DNA of 64,000 bases from Brachionus plicatilis (Eukaryota; Rotifera; Eurotatoria; Ploima; Brachionidae): positions 389,673 to 453,672 of the forward strand of contig QEOQ01000522.1 in NCBI GenBank assembly GCA_010279815.1, read 5' to 3'. The translations under genes and the position numbers were made by a program. This document shows positions 33,201-44,334 of this stretch, in pieces. Each line of letters opens with the position of its first letter. Position 1 is the stretch's first letter. The notes below the pieces were generated by a model. The model made no database searches and was not told the origin of the DNA. It saw only the letters and a program-made list of their open reading frames with translations.

Positions 33201-35259
33201 TAATTTTCCGTTTGAATTCGGATTCGATTGGCATTTGATGCTTTAAATTTTTACTGAAAAAAATTGTTCTAATCGAAATTTGTACAATTTAAACCATATG
33301 ACAAAATTGTTCTTTTAAATTTCAAATAAAACAAAAAATTAATTTTTTTGAAAAATAAACAAGGATTGGTGTTGCAAATTAAAAATCAAAATCAAGCAAA
33401 ATATTTAAAATACATTGAAGTTTTTTGGTTAAAAATTCAATAAAATCTGTTCGATAATTTAGATGAAGTTTTTTTTCCAAATATATGCTAAACATTAAAA
33501 AATTACATTTAAAATGGGTGAACATTCAATTCATAGATTTTTTTTTCGTAAAATATTTATTAAAAGATTTATTTTCATAGAATTTTTTAATAATTCAAAA
33601 AAATTTATCATTTTTTTTCAGAACAATAATCTCTCTTATTTTCATTGACAATAAATTGAAAAAACACTTTAAATTTTTCTTTTATTTACAGTGCCGGTAT
33701 TAGGTTTTCAACAGCCCTCAGCTGATATTAGATGACAAAAAATGATATCAGATATCAGCTGATATCAATATTAAAGAACACTATTCTATTTACATTCAAA
33801 TTTAGATCTTTTACTATTAATTAAAGAAAAAAGAGTTCATATAGAATTATATTGTTATAGGGCTGATTTACTAAGTTAGATCAGTTGTTAAGCATTACTC
33901 TACTTGTTGATAGATATGATATATTATGGTTATTTAATATATTATATTAATTGGTATTACTAGGCAACTCTAATTAATAGCTAGGAGAAATAAGTATTTA
34001 AAAGGAATAGATTTTTGGTTAAGTGGTGGTTCTGTTTGTATAAAATATAACGATTTAAAACAATCAAATCTTTTCTTGATACAATGAATACAAGGAAGAA
34101 AATCACACTACAACAATAAAAGGTATTAAATAAAAGGTGAATTCAGTGAATGGTTAAATGATAAGGGTTTATCTCTCTGATATTCAATCTTTCATTAANN
34201 NNNNNNNNNNNNNNNNNNNNNNNNNNNNNNNNNNNNNNNNNNNNNNNNNNNNNNNNNNNNNNNNNNNNNNNNNNNNNNNNNNNNNNNNNNNNNNNNNNNN
34301 NNNNNNNNNNNNNNNNNNNNNNNNNNNNNNNNNNNCAAATTTAAATAAACAATAAAAAAAAAAAAAAGGTTTTCGACTCATTTTTCGGCAAAATTTTTAA
34401 TTTTTTAGATTTCCAAATGCCGGCACTGTAGATCAATGGAAAATTTCAAGAAAATTGTCGAACAGATATTATTGGGTTTTTCAATATATTTTATTTATAC
34501 CAAAATACTCCAGATTTGAAGCGAGATTTAAAAATATAAATTATTTACAAATTTTATACTGACATCTTTATTTCTTGATAGAAAAAGCGCTAAAATTTCA
34601 ATATAACAATTTCAAAATCGTTATTCTTTTTTATAAAGCTACCACTCTGCTTCAATTCAAAGCCAATCTTAAAAAAAGATTTGCCAAATTGATGCACTCT
34701 TCACCGTAGTAGCCAAAAGTCAGCAATTTTGTTAAGGATACATACTTCGTAAATTATTAAAAATTTTATTTAGTTAATTAATTAGTATTAAAAATATTAA
34801 AAAGCATTTATTTATACCAAAATACTCGAGATTTGAAGCTTGATTTTAAAATAAAAATTATTTACAAATTTTATACTGACATCTTTATTTCTTGTAATAA
34901 ATCTTGCCAATATTATAAATTTCTTTATTTTAAATTCACTTTTTTTATTTTTTATTCATTACAAGTAGCCTTAGGTTATATTTAGCTCAAATTATTAGCA
35001 AAATAAAAAGAAAATTCTCTATCAAGGTTTTAAAAAAATAAATCTTATTTTTGATTTAAAAAAAAAAAAGATAAATTTTTTTAAAAATTGGCTTACCCAA
35101 AATATGCTCATGTGTCAACTGAAGAGTTTGATTTTTTTTGCGGCTGTACAAAAATTTCTCAAACAAAAACTCCTTCCGTCTGTAGTTAGACATTCGTTCA
35201 CGGTCCGCTCTCGACAGACCGTCAGGCCCACGGCTGCTATAAATCCTTGTCAGCTCCAT
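30204..35259 (-). CDS. coiled-coil protein, C6orf163-like
   Basis: Five exons join in phase: 35259-35097, 32510-32329, 30968-30723, 30675-30548 and 30477-30204, giving 330 aa. The protein is almost wholly Glu/Lys-rich coiled coil from about residue 60 to 290. Near the N-terminus, THEHILDIGDKTLKK spans the exon 1/2 join, and near the C-terminus is YKRFMNYTDHFNSDYMMKL. From memory, length and these two landmarks fit the vertebrate C6orf163 family, whose function is little known. Intron 3 is only 47 bp and intron 4 is 70 bp. Intron 1 (2.6 kb) holds an LTR and the assembly gap; intron 2 (1.4 kb) holds a MITE. The start is the only ATG opening exon 1. It converges on WD40 gene 2. A partial duplicate of the 3' end is at 11350. 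Confidence 0.85.
31108..31745. mobile_element. MITE in intron 2 of the coiled-coil gene
   Basis: Inverted ends of about 60 bp, including CCCATCAAGATTACG and AACAACACCGG against CCGGTGTTGTTTATTCGCAA and TTTGATGGG. No coding. Confidence 0.65.
32520..33850. other. intron 1 of the coiled-coil gene, AT-rich part
   Basis: No gene or strong repeat boundary. A small palindromic scrap (GATATCAGATATCAGCTGATATC region) lies at 33715-33770. Confidence 0.5.
33853..34115 (+). mobile_element. LTR (solo or 5' LTR running into the gap)
   Basis: Sister of the solo LTR at 19097-19370 (TGTTATAGGGCTGATTTACT start, CTACAACA end). The flanks do not form a duplication (ATAT versus ATAA). The sequence after it (AGGTATTAAATAAAAGGTGA) could be a primer-binding and leader region, so a longer element may be hidden by the gap. 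Confidence 0.7.
34199..34335. other. assembly gap
   Basis: 137 undetermined bases inside intron 1 of the coiled-coil gene. Confidence 1.
34336..35090. other. intron sequence with an internal duplication
   Basis: The phrase TTTATACCAAAATACTC with its following 60 bp occurs twice (about 34493 and 34811). No gene. Confidence 0.5.
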
Positions 35260-35264
35260 TCGAT

Positions 35265-36030
35265 TGTGATTTAGACGAATGTCAAGAACATTAATTGCTT
35301 AAATAATTGACAGGGTTTTATTTTCACAAACAGTATAAACTAAAAAATTCTATTACTTGAGAGTTTTTAGCAAAAATAAAATACAAAGCATACCTTAAGT
35401 GAATTAAAGTAGAATCATACTTTACTTAAGAGGAAAATTCGAATTAAAAATCAACTAAATTCATGCGAATTACTTGAATAAGAAATAGTTGACAACTTAA
35501 AAGGACTTGGGTTACTAATGACAACCGTTAGTTTATGCTTAGATAAAAAAAGACTCCAAAAAATTCTTACTTAACTCATTAAGATTTTATTTAAATTTTT
35601 AATTAGCTAATATTTTGTTTTGATGCACCCAAGTGCTTCCTTAGAGAGTTGTTAGACATTTAAATAGTTTTTTATTTGAGCTAAAGAGAAAAAATTTGGT
35701 CTCTAGGTAAAAAAATTCAACAACAAACAACCTTTAAAATTTTTATTTTTTTTTTCCAATTTTTAAATGTTATTTTTTTGTTTTTAAATAAAAATAAATT
35801 TTCAAAATTTTTTTTTTTTTTTGCTCAAATCCGAAACCAAAGGGAAAGAAATAAAAATGCATTTTTATACAAAATAGTTTAAAATTCAGCACTCAGCTTT
35901 ATTTGTGTATATTAAAAAATTTTTTTCTTAACAAAAATAATAAAAACAAATCAATTTTGTTGGAAAATATTTTTAAATTTTCACCTTTGTAGCAAATAAC
36001 TATAACTAGAATTTTTTTGGATCGCTAAAT
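35265..36030. other. spacer upstream of the coiled-coil gene
   Basis: AT-rich. The promoter of the coiled-coil gene should be near 35260-35450; I see no definite element. Confidence 0.4.
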
Positions 36031-36033
36031 ACA

Positions 36034-36164
36034 TTAATAAAAACATTTTTTTGTTTTCTCAATTTTTGTAATGCGTGGTTGTTCTTTGACCACTTCTGAT
36101 CCTTTGATTATTTTCCAATTCGAAGTTTGTGAATTTAATTCAGGGAGTAGTTCCACAAAATCTC
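36034..36164 (-). CDS. orphan terminal exon, unknown protein
   Basis: The minus strand has an acceptor (CTTAAG) at 36165, then a clean coding stretch FVELLPELNSQTSNWKII... with KEQPRITKIEKTKKCFY and a TAA stop at 36034. Composition is protein-like and less AT-rich than its flanks. The incoming phase is 1. A possible upstream exon is the open stretch ending at about 37463 (IEPMAKSKCG, donor G|GTGAAA, also phase 1), with a 1.3-kb intron full of transposon pieces; this join is a guess. Family not recognised. Confidence 0.4.
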
Positions 36165-36524
36165 CTTAAGTACGAATAAAAATAAAATTACTAATTTTAA
36201 AAATTCATAAAAAGAATTGTTTTTCTTTCTAAATAATAATAATAATATTTTATTTAGTTAGTCCAGTCGGAGCTGTTTATTCATCAAGTTAGAAAAATTC
36301 AAATTTAACATTTAATAAATTAAAAATATGAGAGAAAAAGAATTTAAGATATAAAAAAATCTTTTATCGAAAAAGTTTAAAAATTAAAATTATTAGTATT
36401 AAAAAAAATTTTTTGTTTATTAACCTAAACAAGAAATTAAGAAAATTAAGTTTTTTTTTTTAATTTGAATAGTTTTAACTTTTAAATTAGATCTCCCCTA
36501 ACTCTTAGTTTTTCCAGCGGTCGA

Positions 36525-36865
36525 ATGTTAAAATTATGGGCATTGTGAATTTTGTTACAAAAATCAAAAACAAAATATTATAAGTGCCAAAGCTTAAAAT
36601 CTGAAGGTACAAAACATGTTCCATAAATTGAAGCAATCGATACATCCTCTGTACCATCACTTAAAGTTGAGTTGGATTTTTATATAATATAATATACCAA
36701 ATTTTGCAGTTTTGCAGAATCAGTATATCTGTAGTACAAACGATGTATCAGTTGCTACAATTTACAGAACATTTTTTGGTCCTTCAGAGCTTAAGCTTTG
36801 GCATTTTTAATATTTTGTTTTTGATTTTTGTGCCAAAATTTAGAATGCCAAAATTATGGGATCTT
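36525..36865. mobile_element. MITE family M2, complete copy
   Basis: Inverted arms (ATGTTAAAATTATGGGCATT against ATGCCAAAATTATGGGAT in complement order) with inner GGTACAAAACATGTTCC / GAACATTTTTTGGTCC and GATACATC / GATGTATC. Relative of the split copy in the channel intron. Confidence 0.65.
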
Positions 36866-36869
36866 TCAT

Positions 36870-37130
36870 GGAATGATTTTCCTTTGAGACAGTGAGCCAT
36901 TTTTGTTACACGATGCTGAACTTTTACAAGGAAAACTTGTCCCTTACCTGGTACAATGACCAAACTGGGGCTGAGCACTTTAGATGAGGTCATTTGCAGC
37001 AAGTGTTTAGTTTCTTCCAAGTTGTGATATCTATAGATATTAAAGAAGTGTTCATTAGCATACCCAGAATACTACTTGCCTTAGTATCGGCTTTGTTCGT
37101 TTGGTTTTTCAATTTCAAGGTTAATCAACA
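36870..37130 (-). pseudogene. LINE reverse transcriptase, thumb/C-terminal block
   Basis: The minus strand reads a degraded TKASSILGMLMNTS, then PHLKCSAPVWSLYQVRDKFS, then KVQHRVTKMAHCLKGKS, the order of the C-terminal domain of CR1/Jockey-like RTs. Frame shifts separate the blocks. A second copy lies at 38457-38645. Confidence 0.7.
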
Positions 37131-37439
37131 GGTTAGTGCCCATGCCTCAAGAGACTGATTAACACTTCATTTATTTAAATTCATTAAAAAAAAATAAATT
37201 ATTTAAAAAAAAAAAAAATTCGACATAAAAATAATTCAATATACAAAAAAAGAAGTTATTGATTACATTGTTATTTGAAAAAATTTAACAACAAGATATT
37301 TAAGTTAAATAAATCAAATTTTGCAACTAAATTTATATAGAGAAAGTTAATGTTATTGAAAATTAAAAGCTTGAATGTTGAAAATTTCAACATTGATCTC
37401 TTGATCACAAAGCAATTTATTAATCTTGAATTAAAAAAC

Positions 37440-37565
37440 TCAAATGTTTTTTCACCACATTTCGATTTGGCCATCGGTTCTATTAGACTATGGCTGTTTC
37501 TTAAATTTAAATTCAAATTTCTTGAGTCATTTTTCTTAAGCCTCTCATTTAAATTCAAAGGAGAA
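37440..37565 (-). other. open stretch, possible exon
   Basis: Frame with KKNDSRNLNLNLRNSHSL then IEPMAKSKCG and a possible donor. Asn-rich; may be the exon before 36034-36164. No start or acceptor is clear. Confidence 0.25.
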
Positions 37566-37809
37566 TTGTTATAAAAAAATAATCAAAGATAGCTTCTTTC
37601 GAAAAATAGCAAAATAGCGTAAAGCAATAGTTAAAATACGGTAGAATAAAGGTATTGAAAAATTGCACTTTTACTGAAGTAGCAAGATAGAAAATTCTTT
37701 TGATAGAAAATAATTTTCTGTTAACTTTAATTGATAGATTACAGGCAAGTTTTGTAAAATTAAGATCTTGATCAATTATGAAGGGATTATTATTAAATGG
37801 GTATTTACA

Positions 37810-37920
37810 TACTGATTTGTTCCAGTGGTTTTACCAAAATTTACGCGAATTTACCAAAATTTTAGTAAATTTACGGGAATTCCGGTAAATTTACTGTTTT
37901 TCACTTTTGCGATTTTACGT
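37810..37920. repeat. TTTACG-rich MITE scrap
   Basis: CCAGTGGTTTTACCAAAATT and GGTAAATTTACTG steps resemble the mariner-like MITEs at 12778 and 50143, but no clean ends. Confidence 0.4.
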
Positions 37921-37961
37921 CTAATAAAAATATCTTCTTACAACTAAGATGTCTTGATCAC

Positions 37962-38456
37962 CTATTTTAACTTTCTCTGGATACAATTTTTTTTATTAGC
38001 AAAAATCATACAAAATGTTTTAGAACAGTTGATATCAATTTTGCTAAAAGTACACCATTCATTTAAAATCTCTGCTGTAAAGTTTAGACTATTCAAAGTT
38101 GTTTCAAGGTCTTTATCAGAGATACTAATTGTTGTATCATCTGCAGACATTTTGATATTTAAATTTTTAAATAAAAATGGTAAATCATTTATAAAAATGA
38201 GAAAAAGGAGTGGACCCAAAACTGATCCCTGAGGTACACCTAATTTTAATTTAAGACATTTCACCGCCAATTCTAACTATCTGAGATCTATTTTCAAAAT
38301 AGTTTGATATAAGGCCTAAAAACGAATTGTCAAAACCATAATGAAAAAGTTTCAAAAGTAATAAATTTGAATCTTTACCATCAAAAGCTTTTCTAAAGTC
38401 AATAAATAAAGAGACAGTTGTGAGTTTCTTTTCTTTGGCTCTTTTTAGTTCACAAA
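37962..38456 (-). pseudogene. LINE reverse transcriptase, palm block
   Basis: The minus strand reads LTTVSLFIDFRKAFDGKDSN, then after a shift near 38270 LGVPQGSVLGPLLFLIFIND, SADDTTISISDKDLE (YADD with Ser for Tyr) and the NCSKTFCMIF block. It directly abuts a thumb block that should come after it, so two LINE pieces are joined. Confidence 0.85.
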
Positions 38457-38722
38457 TATTTTACAAGGAAAACTTGTCCCTTACCAGGTACAATTACCAA
38501 AGTGGGGCTGAGCACTTTAGATGAGGTCATTTGCAGCAAGTGTTTAGTTTCTTCCAAGTTGTGATATCTATAGATATTATAGAAGTGTTCTTTAGCATAC
38601 CCATAATACTACTTGCCTTAGTCTCGGCTTTGTTCGTTTAGTTTATAGGTTTAATATTGCTCAATATAATAATTTGGGACAAAATCCCCTGACTGTTTGG
38701 AATGAATATTTATTCTCCCTTT
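38457..38722 (-). pseudogene. LINE thumb block and 3' tail scrap
   Basis: Minus strand: TKASSIMGMLKNTSIISIDI, TTWKKL, then PHLKCSAPLW*LYLVRDKFS. About 90% identical by eye to 36890-37110. At its right is the GGGACAAAATCCCC tail seen also at 16.6 kb. Confidence 0.65.
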
Positions 38723-38724
38723 CA

Positions 38725-39430
38725 GTCCTATCTGATTGATCGTTTATATATTCTATCAGAGCTGGCAAAAAATATGTGAGATTTTTCAATAAAAAAATTT
38801 GGCAAATTAAATTATTAATTAAGTGTTTTGTTTAAAATTTAAATTAAAAAAAAAATTTTTACTTTGCAATTAACTTTTGGTAAAAACATTAAAAATTAGT
38901 TATCTTGATTTTTTTGAATTTTTAAATGCCTGGTCAAAGAAAAAAAGAAAATTTTATTATTTGCCAAGTCATTTTAAAAATTGACTGTGACATTTACAAC
39001 AGATTTAGTGAAATCGGGGGGGTATTTGGATGAATCCTTAGAAGATTTAATACCTTCTGAATGAGAGACCCCTAATTTGTCGACAATAGAAATTTTCTTG
39101 GCCTAATACTTCTGGTTGTCACTTATTTATGAGAAGAGCCTTTTTTGGTTTCTTCTTGTCCGTATCATTAAATTTCGTTTTTTGGAATTTTTAATTGACA
39201 ACTTAGTTTAAACTTAATATTTTATAAAAAAAATTCACTTGTTAAAAGTAGTTTAAAAAATATTCTTTCTTTTTACCAATTTTTAAATTTATTTACATTT
39301 TTTAGAAAATTTAGAACATTTAGAAGTTTTTGTTCTTTTTAATTAAAATCGATTTTTGTTGAATAATTCATTCATTTAATTTTATTTAAAAATTATTCTT
39401 TATCCTACAATTTATATATATTATGAAAAT
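38725..39430. other. AT-rich spacer
   Basis: Nothing recognised. Confidence 0.5.
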
Positions 39431-39433
39431 ATA

Positions 39434-39884
39434 CCGTAAACTCGTGACCACTCTTCTTGTCAAAATTTGGGTTTATTCTATATGGAACTAATACCATCGA
39501 AGCCATGTTAAAAAAATTTTTTATTTTTTTTTGAAGAAAACCTTGACTCCTGACAGAAGTTTGCTTTTTTTCTTAGAATAATTTCGAATTTATTCTGAAA
39601 TAAACTTAGAATTAGAATTTACTCTTAGAATAAATACAAAAATTAGAATAAAGTTTAATTTTTAATTTTTTTTAATTTCGAATTTAACTCTACAATTTTT
39701 TAAGTTTATTTCAGAAGAAATACAAAATTATTCTAAGAAAAAAAGCAAACTTTTGTCAGGAGTCAAGGTTTTCTTCAAAAAAAAAATAAAAAAAATTTAT
39801 AACATGGCTTCGAAGGTACTAATTTCATATAGAATAAACCCAAATTTTGACATTATTCCAAGAAGAGTGGTCACGAGTTTACGG
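39434..39884. mobile_element. TA-flanked long palindrome
   Basis: A 451-bp near-perfect inverted repeat with ends CCGTAAACTCGTGACCACTC and complement, TA on both sides. The arms are about 200 bp with a short AT-rich loop. No coding. The CCGTAA terminus is shared with 51878-52914. Confidence 0.8.
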
Positions 39885-39889
39885 TAATT

Positions 39890-40810
39890 AAAATTTTTTG
39901 GGTCTACCTTTTCAACACAAAAAAATAACCATTCAACACAATTTCAAAACGCTCAGCACAAAATGATTTCTTCTCAACACAAAAATTAAAATTTGAATGA
40001 AGCAAAAAATGCGGGAAAATGGTTTTCTAGAGACTAATTTTTTTAATTTCTTTTCTTTAAGCTTCGAAATTTGCTTTATTTACCTAACTTCCACTTATAA
40101 ATATCATTAAATAAAATTTAAAATTAAAAAAAAAATTAATTTTTTTAAAGATATTTTTGTGTTGAAAAATAAATTTCCTTTAAGAATTATTTTCAAACAC
40201 AAATTTTTTGTGTTAAATGTTTTTTTTTTAAATATAATTTTTTGTGCTGAGAAGAAATCGAATTGTGTTGAATGTTTTTTTCATTGTGCTAATCAGAAAT
40301 TGATTGTGCTGAAATAATATTCCCAAATTTTTTATTTAAAAAAAATTAAATTATTTTTTTTCTATTTTAATTAAGATTTAAATTAACAATAAATTCTTAA
40401 AAAATGCCATTTATTCTTCCTACACCATCTAAAAGAGTTCATGAGTTTGAAGCTGACAATAAAATCAGAAGATCTAAAAGTTAATTCTGAATAAATTTAT
40501 GTTGTTTTCTTTATTAAATTGATTAATTAATGAGTAAATTGATTGAATTGTATTTTAATATTTTTATTGCATTTTTATAAGCTAATTCTAATCGTAATTC
40601 AAAAAAAAATATTTTTATGAAAATTAGATAATCCTTTAATTAATTTTTTAAACAATGCATATCATCGGCAAATTGAAGTTTGAGATTGAGATCAAATATA
40701 AACTGTAATATTTTTTAATTTAAAAGTGTAATTTAAAAACATATTGAGAGAAAGGAAAAAGCATATTATAAAGAATTTTGGAGCACTTTTTTATTAAGCA
40801 TATTTTGACA
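39890..40810. other. AT-rich spacer
   Basis: AACACAAAAT-type short repeats at 39910-40320 in both orientations suggest a decayed foldback element. No gene. Confidence 0.4.
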
Positions 40811-40814
40811 GTCT

Positions 40815-41965
40815 CTGTTAATAACTAGCATTTGATACTGTTCTGCACAGACGACTAATAGCTAAATTGAAAGCGTAAAACTCTGATGGTCTGACACTAA
40901 AATGGATTGAAGCTTTCTTGAAAAATAGAAGACAACGAGTTATTCAGGGTGAAATTTTGTCGGACTGGATTGAGATTTTTAGCGGTGTACCACAAGGGTC
41001 AGTGATTGATCAACTATTGTTAGTTTTGTATATCAATGATCTACCAAAAGGAATAGAGAATGTTCTCAAAATGTATGCAGATGATACTGAAATGTTATCG
41101 CAAGCGGTATCAGAAATAAGCGCAGCGAAACTACAATCAGATTTAGATTTAATTTTCAAGTGGACTCAAGATTGGCTACTTCTCTTCAACACATCAAAAT
41201 GTGTGGTTATGCATTATTGTCATAAAAACAAAAAATTTCCTTATTTTATTAATGGTAAGCAGTTATCAACGTCAGAAACCGAAAGAGATCTTGGAGTTAT
41301 TTTCAAGGCAAATCTTAAATGGAAAAATCAAGTTACAGAGGCTACAAACAAAGCAAATCAAATGTTAGGTCGCATCAGGCAATCATTCGCTCGTTTTGAT
41401 TGTAAGTTATTAAGATCTTTGTAGTTAACTTTTGTTCGTCCTCTTTTGGAATTTGCGGTGCCTGTATGGTCTCCAATTCTTAAGTCTGACTGTGAGAATG
41501 TTGAAAGGATTCAACGCAGGGCTACGAAGTTTATTTCTTCAATTAGAAACAAACCGTATGGAAGCAGATTGAGGGCTTTAAACATTCCAAATCTGTTGGA
41601 AAGAAGAAAAAGAGGTGATCTAATTCAATTATACAAGTTCATGCATGGAATTGAATTGGTTGAAAAAAGCAACAATTTTAATGTCACAAAAAACCAAGAG
41701 AGAGATCACTTTTTTAAATATCACAAAGAAATTTCGAGGCTTCAACATAAAGATAATTTTTGTTTTCAACAGAACTGCTATCATATGGAACTCGCTGCCA
41801 AATGAATTAGTTGAAGCCCCCAATGCTAACAGCTTTAAAGAAGGCATTGATTGCTGTATGAACAGAAATCAATCACATCAGCTGTCTTAGTGTGCCTTAT
41901 CAGCACATTCGCTGGCTAGCCAGCTACAGTCAAAACTACTACTACTACTACTACTAAACTAACTA
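40815..41965 (+). pseudogene. LINE reverse transcriptase with intact 3' end
   Basis: Frame 1 reads AFDTVLHRRLIAKLK*, GLTLKWIEAFLKNRRQRV, SGVPQGSVIDQLLLVLYIND, the catalytic YADDTEML, and DLGVIFKANLKWKNQV. A TAG at 41422 then interrupts before FVRPLLEFAVPVWSP and RIQRRATKFISSIRN. A later frameshift (about 41690-41770) moves the C-terminal motif WNSLPNELVEAPNANSFK into frame 2. The 3' end is complete: GTGCCTTATCAGCACATTCG and (ACT)n at 41936-41955. The 5' end is truncated before RT block 3. Same family as 975-1361. Confidence 0.88.
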
Positions 41966-41992
41966 AACACTAATTTGATTAAAGAAATTATA

Positions 41993-42510
41993 CAGTACTC
42001 CCTCGATTTTATGACTCCTGATTTTGTGACATTTTAATTTTATGACACAAATACTGTGTAACGCAGACTATTCCTATACAAATACATTATATTTTTTTTC
42101 GTTTTTATGACATTTGATTTTATGACAATTTAGTTTTATGACAGGAAAAAAAGACAAAATTATATTCACTTTCATATCAATTTACATGTAAAAAATTTTT
42201 GATTTTATGACATGAAAATATAAGTTTTGTATATTATTGTTCAAATTTATTTTTTTTTAATTAGACTTGTTGAAAATAATATTTATTCTAGAAAAAAAAA
42301 ATTTATCCAGAAACGTTTAGAATTCTAAAATTAATTAAATTTTATTAACTTGTTTTGAATTTCAATGTATTTTTATAATAAAATTTAAAAATCATTTCCC
42401 ATGTACTTTATTTTATGACATTTATGTCACAAAATCTAAGCTGTGACAATTCAATTTTATGACATAAATCTTGTGTTCCCCTGACCTGTCACAAAATCGA
42501 GGGAGTACTG
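41993..42510. mobile_element. pogo/Tigger-like non-autonomous element
   Basis: Ends CAGTACTCCCTCGATTTTAT and complement, with TA duplicated on each side (41991-41992, 42511-42512). The subterminal region is made of ATTTTATGAC repeats. The CAGTACTCCCTCG terminus is the kind seen in pogo/Tigger elements (recalled). No transposase. Confidence 0.8.
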
Positions 42511-42605
42511 TAATAAGAATAAAAAATTGAATATTTTTTCTATACAAAATTTCAAGAAAATTTAAAAGGAATTTTAAAAAATTTCGAATTTATTCTTTTA
42601 TATTT

Positions 42606-43602
42606 TTAATTATATTTTCGTTCATTAAACTGATTACGCAAAAAACGATATTTATTGTTTAGCATCACGAGTTCATTATTTTCAATTGTTTCGAGCTTTT
42701 CCAATTCAAATCTTAGACTTAACAAAAAAATTAAATTTTAAATAAATTCTTTTTCAAAAGTTATTTAACTGTTCAGTCTCTTCGTCAGACTCCGCATAGC
42801 CCGAACTTGACTCCAGACTTTCGAGCTCTTTTGTGAGCTCTTTTTCTTTTGTCTCCAGTTTGCCAAGCTCTTTGCTTAAATCTAAAAAAATGACCAAAAC
42901 TTTAATTTAATTTTCACAATACTTGTCTCAGTTTCTGACAATAGCAAAAGCTCAGATTCCAAAAAGTTTAGTTCACTAACAAAATCTTTAAAACTCTCAA
43001 GTTTTCTAATTTCTATTTAAAATTAATTAAAATAAAACCAGCTGTAATTTAGTTACCAGCTTCAAGCCGATTTACCAAGTCTAGCTTAGATTTTAAAACA
43101 TTTTGTTTAAAGTCAATGCACATTTTCTCAAAATTAGACTCGCATCTAAGCCCTATTTTTTTATAAATTGAATCAAAAATTTTTATTTGTTCGCTTATTT
43201 CATTTTGAATGTGATCCTTAAAAAAATAAAAAAAAAATAAATTTTTTTAAGTTTAATTTTTTTTTACAATTTTGGTCAAAAAATCATCTCTTTTTTGCTC
43301 GCTTGCTTTAAATGTTTTGATGAGTTGGTCGATTGATCGATCGATTAAATCAAGCTGGACGTGCAGTCCGATTATGGAATTATTCTTAAAGTGAGTAATT
43401 ATTTTCTGAATATTAGTTTTTTTTTGTTTACCAAAATAGTGTTCTCTGCTTTTGTACTAGATGACTTGGAGTTTATCTTTTCGATCTCGGTCTCTTTGTT
43501 GGAAATGTTTTTGTCCAAAATTTGCAGCTGAGAGGATAGCTTTTTGACTAGTGAGTCAAGAATTAAAATTTCTTTCAGAAAATTGTCTAAATTTTCGGCC
43601 AT
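42606..43602 (-). CDS. six-exon coiled-coil protein, unknown function
   Basis: Exons at 43602-43432, 43384-43268, 43216-43057, 43012-42923, 42881-42770 and 42717-42606 have GT..AG introns of 41-52 bp, and all phases agree, giving 253 aa with one stop at 42606. No single exon is longer than 171 bp. The protein is rich in Leu, Lys, Glu and Ser with heptad-like spacing throughout (MAENLDNFLKEILILDSLVK, then KLESFKDFVSELNFLESELL, then ELGKLETKEKELTKELESLE) and one Ser/Asp/Glu-rich break (SSSGYAESDEETE). Six in-phase joins make a real gene likely. No family recognised; a cytoskeletal or ciliary role would be a guess. The start ATG is at 43602. Confidence 0.75.
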
Positions 43603-43708
43603 TTTTCTCAAATTTAAAAATTTTGTTAAGATTTTTTTTAGCTTAAAAAAAGTTGAAGATTTTAAAATTTTTTAGTAATTTTTCAACACTCCTGAAATTT
43701 TAATCATA

Positions 43709-43891
43709 ATGAGTTCAGCATTTAGAACCAGCTTGAAAAATTTTGGATTTAAGCTCGGATCAGTCGATGACGGATCATTTTTAAAGCTAGTGAATTTATT
43801 TGATTTAAAAGAAAATTTTTTCCAAATTGAGGGTTTATTATTTTTAAATTCTCAGAGTTTTTTTTTCTATGAGAGTTTCCTAGGCAAATAG
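43709..43891 (+). CDS. small ORF, 60 aa, divergent from the coiled-coil gene
   Basis: Starts at ATG 106 bp from the start of the minus-strand coiled-coil gene. MSSAFRTSLKNFGFKLGSVD then FLKLVNLFDLKENFF; the end is Phe-rich. Early composition looks protein-like (Asp, Gly, Ser). It could be a first exon, a short protein, or chance. The 106-bp gap would be a shared promoter. Confidence 0.3.
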   Translation: MSSAFRTSLKNFGFKLGSVDDGSFLKLVNLFDLKENFFQIEGLLFLNSQSFFFYESFLGK

Positions 43892-43894
43892 TAT

Positions 43895-44330
43895 TTATTT
43901 AGTCATTAATTTAAAGTGTTGAAAAATTTTTACTGAATCCGAAAAAAATTTTATCATTGATTTTCAATTGACACCTTGTGGACAGCATAAAAAACTTTTA
44001 ATAAAATTTTTAAATTAAATGTCCTCACTAATTACATTTGTTCAATATTTTTCCATTATAAATAATTTCATTATGTTCCAAATCCTGATTAATTAAATAT
44101 TTTTTTTTCTTTTATTTTTCAAATTTACTTGTTTAAAAGATATTTGTTCGAGATTATCTCTTTGGACTATGTTTTGATCTCTTAAAATTGTAAATTATCA
44201 ACAAGAATAAAAAAAAGAGATGTTATTTTATAAAAGCATGATGGAATTGTAGCACATGTTTATTATTTTATTATTTTTTTTATTCAGTGCTTATGTAATA
44301 CCCATTTAAATTTAAATTAATTAAATTTTA
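43895..44330. other. AT-rich spacer
   Basis: Nothing recognised. Confidence 0.5.
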
Positions 44331-44334
44331 ATTT

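Noticed and set aside
34158..34381. Frames across undetermined bases
   Set aside because: Made of the gap.
37954..38232. Plus-strand frame opposite the RT palm
   Set aside because: Antisense of the LINE coding sequence.
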